Source of the DNA: an uncultured bacterium
GTDB lineage: Bacteria; Bacillota; Clostridia; Lachnospirales; Lachnospiraceae
Length of the DNA stretch: 8,769 nucleotides
NCBI GenBank assembly: GCA_937893485.1
Contig: CALBJL010000203.1
Span: forward strand, 1-8,769
Direction: 5' to 3'
Each line of letters opens with the position of its first letter. The first letter of the stretch is position 1. Made by a program: the position numbers and the translations under genes. The notes under the pieces were generated by a model. The model worked only from the letters and a program-made list of their open reading frames with translations, made no database searches and had not been told where the DNA came from. Below are positions 1 through 5,638 of the stretch, one piece after another.

Positions 1-182
1 ACTTCCACTTCCGCTTCCATCTCCGGTACCAGTTCCGTTTCCACTTCCGCTGCCGCTTCCACTTCCGTCTCCGGTACCAGTTCCGTTTCCTTCTCCGCTG
101 CCGCTTCCGTCTCCGGTACCAGTTCCAGTTCCGTTTCCTTCTCCACTGCTGTTTCCGGTGCCAGTGCCACTTCCGTCTCCGG
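1..182 (-). repeat. In-frame hexanucleotide-based tandem repeat encoding Gly-Ser/Thr/Asp/Asn linker
   Basis: On the plus strand the block cttccNtctccggtaccagt recurs starting at 14, 62 and 104 (offsets 48 and 42, both multiples of six), with a further partial copy at 170-182. The third copy carries one extra agttcc hexamer. The encoded peptide alternates Gly with Ser, Thr, Asp, Asn or Glu. Length changes by hexamers keep the frame, so slippage would alter linker length without breaking the gene. The array reaches the window edge, so its full extent is unknown. Confidence 0.9.
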
Positions 183-2262
183 ATGTTCTTGCATTTGCCT
201 GATCATGCAGGCTGCTCTCCTTGCTGGCTGCGATTGCCTCGTCAATCTTCTCGCTCCATTTTTCCTGATCAGACGCACTCAGGCTGGAATCACCCAACGC
301 ATCCTTGATCTGTAACAGTGCATTTTCTGCGCCGAGCGTACCCAGCATATCCAGCGTGTTATCCAATCCGTCCGTGACGCCGGAATTCAAAGCACTCATT
401 GCCTGCTGTTTTAACTTTTCGATATCACTTAACAGTCCATTCTGTCCGAGTGCAACCTCTGCGGCAGCCTTCTCTGCCTCTGTCGCTGTGCCGGAATTGA
501 TAATCTCGTTCAGCCGCGTCTCCTCAGCAGCGATCTTATCACTTGTATCTTTGATCAGCTCCGCATACTGTGCAGCCAGATCCAGATCATCCTCATCCAG
601 TGCATCCTGCTGTTTTTCCTGATAATCAGCCAGCAGATTCTTCAACCGGTCAAGCTCTGACATCAGACTTGCATCAGAATTTACGACGTTTTGTGCCAAC
701 GTCCGCAGCCACTCAATATGTGCTGTGAGCACTTCCTTTGCGGTATTTGCAAAATCATCATTTTTAATATTTTTTTCCTGCTCCTGTGCCCATGTAATGC
801 GCTCGTACACGTAGTTCAATGCATCTGAGGATGACATGCGCTCCTTCCTGGCAGTAATCATGGATTCCAGATCTGTACGTGCGATTTCCACATCCGTTTT
901 ATCATTATCAAGGATGCCCTTTTTGACTGCATCACTCTGATTTTTCGCTGCGGCATCCTGATACTCCGCGGATACGCCTTTACTCAGCTGACTGGTAAAA
1001 CCGCTCTCCGCACTCGGCAGGAACTCATCATCAATCAGCTTTAATTCTCCCTCAGCATCTCCTACCACACCATTTTCAATATTCTGCGCATACTTGATAC
1101 TGTTGACAAGAGCGATAATTGTCCGGTCGGTTGCCATCTTCTTGCTCTCATTGCACCGGTCCGCTAACTCCTTGCTCTGTTGATAAATATAAGCGCGGAT
1201 CGTCGATCCGTCAGGTGAGAGCATTTTTGCACTGTAGGATGTATAGCTGTCATTGCACTGGCTGATGCCGGTCATGACACTCTCTGCTAAGGCAGTATCC
1301 ACGTTAAACGGATCTACTTCCGTATTGTCCCCATTCTTCGTCTTTGCTGTATAATACTGACCATTGACGATCTCTGAGAGCTTATTCAAATCTGTAAATG
1401 AACCGTTATCCCTGTTCCCCAGTAAAAGACTCATCCAGCTTGTGCTTGCAGATGAGGCGGCAGTTGTCTCCCCGCCTTCCATCAATTTCTGAAAGACCTC
1501 CACACGGCGTGCAGCGTCGATCCCTTCCATCAATGTCATAATCACCTGTGCATCTTCATCCATTTGTGCCGTACAGAACGACTCATAACATTTCTGCAGG
1601 TTCTTGAGCATCCGGTCGTACTCATTCGTCGTCTCCGATCTCACACTCTGTGCAAAAAATGAATTTAATGCATCTCTCAGATATTGAAAAGACCTGTCAT
1701 CCGAAGACGTTGCGACATATTTTTCCTCGTACATCCGGCGCACCGGCTCGAGCTCTGTCATTTTCATCAGGTCATACGGATCGGGATCATCAAAAATGCA
1801 GACGACATCCCCGCTCTTGGCATCCTTTGTCAGACCATCCGCTCCTGTATAATAGGAAACGTAGAGATCATCCAGCTCCGACTCCGGAACCGGAGTCCCC
1901 TCTGTCGTAATCGCCGACAGACCGGACGCATCTGTGATATTATACCATGTTCCGTCTGCCAGCTCGGACTTGTAGTAGACCTCACCCTGCTCGGAATCAG
2001 ACTGTGACTCCACTGCCTTCTCATACAATTCATCCGTCAGTGCCTGCAGATGTATGAGATGCGTACCGATAAACAATACCGAATCTTCAATCGTATGCGA
2101 ACTCTTGTAAGTACTAAACCGGACAGCTGTGCTCTCATCAAAGACCGCCCATGCCTGTATTGCCGGGATACCTGTCACAAGTACCACGACCGCCAGCAGA
2201 GCTGCCACAACCGCAGTAATTCTCTTTTTATTCAGATATTTTTTCGTCCTTTCTTCTCTCAT
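1..2262 (-). CDS. Large N-terminally anchored coiled-coil protein with Gly/Ser/Thr-rich repeat tail, C-terminus outside window
   Basis: The frame is open for 754 codons from ATG 2262 to the left edge with no stop, so the 3' end is missing. GAGGG sits at 2277-2273, directly after the upstream TAA, ten bases from the ATG. Residues 1-14 are strongly basic. Residues 15-38 are a hydrophobic signal or anchor helix with a possible A-W-A cleavage site at 37-39. Everything after is predicted outside. Residues about 40-190 are mixed alpha/beta and rich in Tyr and Asp. Residues about 195-690 are mostly helical, with a heptad-like stretch at about 500-605 (LMSELDRLKNLLADYQE and following). From residue 695 on the chain becomes a low-complexity Gly-X repeat (GNGTGTGDGSGSG units), a flexible linker to whatever lies beyond the edge. 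I recognise no family. The layout recalls helical adaptor or stalk proteins, but no lipoyl or beta-barrel adaptor motifs are seen. Being last in the visible series after the TolC-like gene, it may be that protein's partner (inference). Confidence 0.8.
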   Translation of the reverse strand, partial: MREERTKKYLNKKRITAVVAALLAVVVLVTGIPAIQAWAVFDESTAVRFSTYKSSHTIEDSVLFIGTHLIHLQALTDELYEKAVESQSDSEQGEVYYKSELADGTWYNITDASGLSAITTEGTPVPESELDDLYVSYYTGADGLTKDAKSGDVVCIFDDPDPYDLMKMTELEPVRRMYEEKYVATSSDDRSFQYLRDALNSFFAQSVRSETTNEYDRMLKNLQKCYESFCTAQMDEDAQVIMTLMEGIDAARRVEVFQKLMEGGETTAASSASTSWMSLLLGNRDNGSFTDLNKLSEIVNGQYYTAKTKNGDNTEVDPFNVDTALAESVMTGISQCNDSYTSYSAKMLSPDGSTIRAYIYQQSKELADRCNESKKMATDRTIIALVNSIKYAQNIENGVVGDAEGELKLIDDEFLPSAESGFTSQLSKGVSAEYQDAAAKNQSDAVKKGILDNDKTDVEIARTDLESMITARKERMSSSDALNYVYERITWAQEQEKNIKNDDFANTAKEVLTAHIEWLRTLAQNVVNSDASLMSELDRLKNLLADYQEKQQDALDEDDLDLAAQYAELIKDTSDKIAAEETRLNEIINSGTATEAEKAAAEVALGQNGLLSDIEKLKQQAMSALNSGVTDGLDNTLDMLGTLGAENALLQIKDALGDSSLSASDQEKWSEKIDEAIAASKESSLHDQANARTSGDGSGTGTGNSSGEGNGTGTGTGDGSGSGEGNGTGTGDGSGSGSGSGNGTGTGDGSGSGS

Positions 2263-2272
2263 ACCCTGTATT

Positions 2273-2277
2273 CCCTC
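2273..2277 (-). promoter_or_regulatory. Shine-Dalgarno site (GAGGG) for the coiled-coil repeat protein gene
   Basis: GAGGG follows directly on the TAA of the TolC-like gene (2280-2278) and is ten bases before ATG 2262, leaving no room for a terminator or separate promoter between the two genes. Confidence 0.65.
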
Positions 2278-4371
2278 TTATTGTGTCTGCTTTTTGAGCA
2301 GCTTCAGACTCGATGTGTCAAAGCGTCCATCGTATAGCTTGTTCTGATCCGCATCATAAAACTCGACGGTCACCTTTGCCAGATCCGGCTCCAGAATAGA
2401 CAAATACTGGAATGTCTGCGTGATCGGAACCAGTTCCTCTGAGCTCAGATATTTACCATCAGCGGTACAGAGCCGGTAAAATACGACATTTTCCTGTGCA
2501 TCCGGCGTCAATATGAGCTCTGTACAGTTCGTCGTAGCATTTTTGTTGCAGGTGTAAGTGCCAATCAGCCCCGCCGTCTGTGTATCATCCTGCACATGAT
2601 AACCGGTCGTGATCGACAGCTCCCCGCTCAGGGAGCTTGCATCAATCTCGCAGTCACTCACGAAATCATTTCCGTTATAGAAACGGATCTTTACGACCTC
2701 CACACCTTTCAGTGCCAGTGCCAGATGCCTGAGTGTCTGATCCACCGGTGTCCGTGCACCAATCTGTGTCTCGTCACACCACAGCTCATAATCTGTAACC
2801 TGATCCTTCACTTCCTCAGTGAGCTGAAGCCGCAGACGGAATTCCTGACTCTGGATAATCTGCTCGATGTAATAGTGGGAGCCATCTACCGTTTCTGCTA
2901 CGACAATGCTCTCTCCACCGTCCGCCGCATTCACATCCATAGTACCCTCCTCCATGTACTGCGACACAGCGCCACAGGTCAGCCGGTCAAACTCATACAG
3001 TGTGCTTGAATACAGCTGCATCGCCTCCAGCATATCATTCTGAAGGGATTCATAATTATCCAGTGACGACTCGTACTCGTCGTAGGTCAGCGTGCCAAGC
3101 TGGTTTAAAAGCAGATCGCGGTCTAACTGTTCCTTGGCGGCATCTACCTGTTCCACCGCCTCCTGATAAGAGTTCTTCACCGAGATAAAATTGTCAAAGC
3201 CATCCTCCACCTGCTCTATAAGATCCGTCTTTACGCTTTCGGCTTCCAGTCTGGCTTCCTGATATTCCAGTGCAGCCTCATACAACGCATACGGTTCATC
3301 CTCCACGTAACGCGAACCGTCGATGGCTCCCTTGAACCAGATCTTCGGAAAACGGAAGAACAGAATCTTTATTTTTCCATCCCACGGCTTATCGATCGCC
3401 TGTAAAAATTCTTTGTATTTCTGCTTAAATGCACGTGAATTCAGCTTTTCACCATTCAATGCCTGATTCACATAATCACTGATCAGCGACATGTTTGCAC
3501 TGCTGTACTGCCGCTTCATCAGATCATAATACGTCGTCAACGCAACCCTTGCAGATGTCTCTGCAATCTTCGCCTCATAGTAAGTCTCGTCATTGTCCAA
3601 TGTATTCTGTATCAGTGAATCTAATACTTCGCTCCGCTTCATATCAGATATGACAAGCGGATTTTCAAATGTATAATCGTCGTAGATTGATGTATTTCCT
3701 GTCAGATTTACGAGTTTTTTCTTTTTTGAGTTTAAATTGCGCGTCGCAGACGATATCTTGGCTTCCAGTGAATTGCGCTTGGAATTCATCGTATCAATGT
3801 CCGCCTGCGTTGCCTGACCGATCGTCAGCTTAATCTCACTCCTGCGGATCGAATCATCCAGTGCATCCAGCTTCTTCTGGTTCAGGTCGATCTCCTTCTC
3901 CAGCATCACAATATCCAGATATACCGTATTGACCTGCTCATAAATCGTAAATTTCTGGTCCGTAATCTGATGGTTCACGACATCGATCTCATACTGGATC
4001 GACAGCGGCTTGAACTGAAACTCAAACGATTCCGACAGATCCGGTTTTGTCGGAAACTTGAAAGAGAGCAACGGACTCCAGCGGAACGTAGACATATTTT
4101 TCTGTTTCATCTGGATCGTCTTGACCGCCTGTGTCAACTGCACCTGCTTCGTCTCCAGACGTCCTTCCAGCTGTTCCATTTTGGAGCTGTTCAGATATGC
4201 CTGTGCGCGTGCCTGCTCCATCGTATAAGTGGTTTTTACCTTTGCAGAGGTATCCTCCATCCAATAACCGGCAGACACCGGAACTAACAGCACCACTGCC
4301 AGTATCAGTGCCAGTATCCGTTTCCCTTTTGAAATTTGTCCCATGTTCCATTTTCCGGGTCTCATTCTCAT
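2278..4371 (-). CDS. TolC/outer-membrane-efflux-like (OEP) helical-hairpin protein with duplicated C-terminal beta domains
   Basis: This 697-residue protein starts at ATG 4371, with AGGAGG seven bases upstream and inside the previous gene. Residues 17-36 are a Sec signal or anchor with a possible signal peptidase I site after V-S-A (34). There is no lipobox Cys. Residues 49-227 form a first OEP repeat: a YTMEQARAQA opening helix, a beta-like insert at 96-130, then a long helix ending in L.IGQATQADIDTMNS..L and a KKLVNLTG, the TolC-family G.at..d...a...l...L..l.G signature. Residues 243-467 are the second repeat, with LGTLTYDEYESSLDNYESLQ in the same role. TolC proteins are usually near 450-500 residues. 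The extra 230 residues here hold two related beta-rich domains (about 510-581 and 617-689). TolC forms trimeric export ducts in diderm bacteria. In a monoderm host the same fold would have to act as a wall-zone tube, rod or scaffold. Family call good, function inferred. Confidence 0.8.
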   Translation of the reverse strand: MRMRPGKWNMGQISKGKRILALILAVVLLVPVSAGYWMEDTSAKVKTTYTMEQARAQAYLNSSKMEQLEGRLETKQVQLTQAVKTIQMKQKNMSTFRWSPLLSFKFPTKPDLSESFEFQFKPLSIQYEIDVVNHQITDQKFTIYEQVNTVYLDIVMLEKEIDLNQKKLDALDDSIRRSEIKLTIGQATQADIDTMNSKRNSLEAKISSATRNLNSKKKKLVNLTGNTSIYDDYTFENPLVISDMKRSEVLDSLIQNTLDNDETYYEAKIAETSARVALTTYYDLMKRQYSSANMSLISDYVNQALNGEKLNSRAFKQKYKEFLQAIDKPWDGKIKILFFRFPKIWFKGAIDGSRYVEDEPYALYEAALEYQEARLEAESVKTDLIEQVEDGFDNFISVKNSYQEAVEQVDAAKEQLDRDLLLNQLGTLTYDEYESSLDNYESLQNDMLEAMQLYSSTLYEFDRLTCGAVSQYMEEGTMDVNAADGGESIVVAETVDGSHYYIEQIIQSQEFRLRLQLTEEVKDQVTDYELWCDETQIGARTPVDQTLRHLALALKGVEVVKIRFYNGNDFVSDCEIDASSLSGELSITTGYHVQDDTQTAGLIGTYTCNKNATTNCTELILTPDAQENVVFYRLCTADGKYLSSEELVPITQTFQYLSILEPDLAKVTVEFYDADQNKLYDGRFDTSSLKLLKKQTQ
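2305..2523 (-). other. Second copy of duplicated C-terminal beta domain in the TolC-like protein
   Basis: Residues 617-689 of the 4371-2278 product. YRLC (632-635) corresponds to YELWC, TFQYLSIL (653-660) to TLRHLALA, AKVTVEFYDADQ (665-676) to VEVVKIRFYNGN, and GRFDTSSL (682-689) to CEIDASSL. The Cys of YELWC and YRLC is shared. I do not recognise a named family. Confidence 0.65.
2629..2844 (-). other. First copy of duplicated C-terminal beta domain in the TolC-like protein
   Basis: Residues 510-581 of the 4371-2278 product. Landmarks are YELWC at 528-532, then T.RHLALAL at 546-553, VEVVKIRFYNGN at 557-568 and CEIDASSL at 574-581. They occur in the same order and nearly the same spacing as in the second copy at 2305-2523. 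The domain is predicted outside the membrane. Confidence 0.65.
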
Positions 4372-5600
4372 TCAGCACCCTCCTCACTCATGATCGAGTA
4401 GAATGAAAAAGTATCGTTTTTATCCTTACATACAAATGTATACAGCAATCCATCCTTGCGGAAGGAATACAGATATACCGGGTAATCATCCTGAATCCGG
4501 TTCACCGTAATGACGTCGGTGTACTCATCTGTCGTCTCAAGCTCAACGCTGCCGTTCATTGTCTGCTTCTTCGTATTCAGATAATTGATTGCGACCGCCT
4601 CCGGGAGTGTCACAATCGAGTTTCCTTCGTAGACGATTTCACCGAACGCAGCTTTTAAGTCTTTGATCGTTGTACATTCCTGATCGCCGATCAGGATCGA
4701 ATCCTTCAACACATAAACACTGTCAACCATTACCTGTTCTTCCAGATTCGCTTCGTCGGTAACACCTATGTATAATGCCTGTATATCCGGCATCAAAACC
4801 GTAAAATCACTGTCATTGCGATAGATCACACGCGAACCCGTATAGGCTTGTGCGACCTCCGCCGTAGACTTGCCGAGCAGCGCGCTGTAGACGAGCTGAT
4901 CCTTTGAAAAGCTGCCCTCATAGACCGGCTTATCCCCGGCTGCATACAGCTTGCCGGTGCCTTCCTTCATACCTCTGGCAAACTCCCCGTCATAAGAAAG
5001 TGTACCGTTTTCGCGGTACAGCTTGCCGGTGCCCTCATATAAATTGCCGCTGAACGCGCCTTTATAATGCATCGTGCCGTCCGGATAATACTGTGTACCA
5101 CTGCCCTCATATTCGTTCTGTGCAAATTCACCCTGATAGAGCAGCGTGCCGTCGACACCGTACAGATTGCCGGAACCGGTGACACTTCCCTTCTCTACAT
5201 CACCCTCGTAAGCCAGATAGCCGGATTTACCTTTGATCCGAACCTTTCCCTTGGCAAACCGGAGCATCACATCATCGTAATCATAGGTCTTGATCCCATC
5301 CTCCTGCTTTTGCGGCAGGTACATCGAACGGATACTGACCAGATAGATCATGCTCAGCACACCGATCACAACGACGATCGCATATGCCAGCTTCTTGCTG
5401 ATAAGCCATCCGAACACCTCGTAGTAGTCCTTTTTGTTTTTCGGACGGACATCAAAGAGCAGTACAAAGAACTCACGGATCTTAGCAATGACTCTTGTGC
5501 GGATGAAATTTTCACTCGTTATCTGTCTGAATTTTGTAACAAGCGGTGTAATCTTTGCCTTTATCGAGGCGAGCAGCACCTGAATGAGATTATTTCCCAC
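4368..5600 (-). CDS. Single-pass membrane protein with extracytoplasmic MORN repeats
   Basis: This 410-residue protein starts at GTG 5600. An in-frame TAG at 5609-5607 closes the frame upstream, AGGGG lies at 5614-5610, and no ATG occurs before residue 84 inside the membrane helix, so GTG is the best start. Residues 1-69 are basic and amphipathic, probably cytoplasmic. Residues 70-92 form one transmembrane helix. Residues 131-230 hold four full MORN-type units of exactly 24 residues plus the start of a fifth, each with the pattern Y.G.F....Y.G.G..Y..dG. Residues 240-410 form a beta-rich domain I do not recognise. By the positive-inside rule the repeats and C-terminal domain face outward, whereas eukaryotic MORN proteins are typically cytoplasmic and bind lipid or protein. 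The gene overlaps the next one by four bases (ATGA), which suggests translational coupling and a shared complex. The YwqK-like antitoxin family also has such repeats, but it lacks this membrane anchor and C-terminal domain. Confidence 0.85.
   Translation of the reverse strand: MGNNLIQVLLASIKAKITPLVTKFRQITSENFIRTRVIAKIREFFVLLFDVRPKNKKDYYEVFGWLISKKLAYAIVVVIGVLSMIYLVSIRSMYLPQKQEDGIKTYDYDDVMLRFAKGKVRIKGKSGYLAYEGDVEKGSVTGSGNLYGVDGTLLYQGEFAQNEYEGSGTQYYPDGTMHYKGAFSGNLYEGTGKLYRENGTLSYDGEFARGMKEGTGKLYAAGDKPVYEGSFSKDQLVYSALLGKSTAEVAQAYTGSRVIYRNDSDFTVLMPDIQALYIGVTDEANLEEQVMVDSVYVLKDSILIGDQECTTIKDLKAAFGEIVYEGNSIVTLPEAVAINYLNTKKQTMNGSVELETTDEYTDVITVNRIQDDYPVYLYSFRKDGLLYTFVCKDKNDTFSFYSIMSEEGAE
4379..4384 (-). 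promoter_or_regulatory. Strong Shine-Dalgarno site (AGGAGG) for the TolC-like gene
   Basis: A perfect AGGAGG lies inside the last codons of the MORN gene, seven bases before the ATG at 4371, and that ATG overlaps the MORN stop as ATGA. The combination supports ATG 4371 over the later in-frame ATGs at 4365 and 4344 and points to coupled translation. Confidence 0.85.
4911..5210 (-). repeat. MORN repeat array, 72-bp (24-residue) period
   Basis: This covers residues 131-230 of the gene at 5600-4368. Units begin at residues 131, 155, 179, 203 and 227 with YEG, YQG, YKG, YDG and YEG. At the DNA level tacagcttgccggtgcc starts at 4945 and again at 5017, and a diverged copy (tacagattgccgg) starts at 5161, all in 72-bp phase. 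This retained similarity suggests duplication within the gene. Confidence 0.88.
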
Positions 5601-5609
5601 TTCTATCTA

Positions 5610-5614
5610 CCCCT
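5610..5614 (-). promoter_or_regulatory. Shine-Dalgarno site (AGGGG) supporting the GTG start of the MORN gene
   Basis: AGGGG sits nine bases before GTG 5600. The in-frame TAG at 5609-5607 rules out an earlier start, so this site fixes the start. The 38-base gap to the preceding stop shows no hairpin or T-run. Confidence 0.7.
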
Positions 5615-5638
5615 GTCTTTCTGAACTGCTAATCATCT

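Noticed and set aside
1..182. Repeat array considered as a CRISPR or intergenic satellite
   Set aside because: Units are 6-bp based without unique spacers, and the array is in frame within an open coding sequence giving a regular Gly-X peptide.
305..622. Plus-strand ORF rich in Ser and Ala, antisense to the coiled-coil gene
   Set aside because: The minus-strand frame is open throughout and gives a coherent protein. The Ser/Ala richness is the complement of its helical coding sequence.
1..2262. Coiled-coil protein as a HlyD/MacA-type membrane fusion protein
   Set aside because: It has an N-terminal anchor and helices but no lipoyl-type or beta-barrel adaptor motifs, and it is far longer than such adaptors.
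4022..4387. Minus-strand ORF of 121 residues overlapping the TolC-like start
   Set aside because: It is out of frame with the TolC-like gene, which has the AGGAGG site, signal peptide and family signature. This is a shadow frame.
5601..5638. Possible terminator or promoter in the largest intergenic gap
   Set aside because: The 38 bases hold a ribosome binding site but no inverted repeat with a T-run and no recognisable -35/-10 pair.
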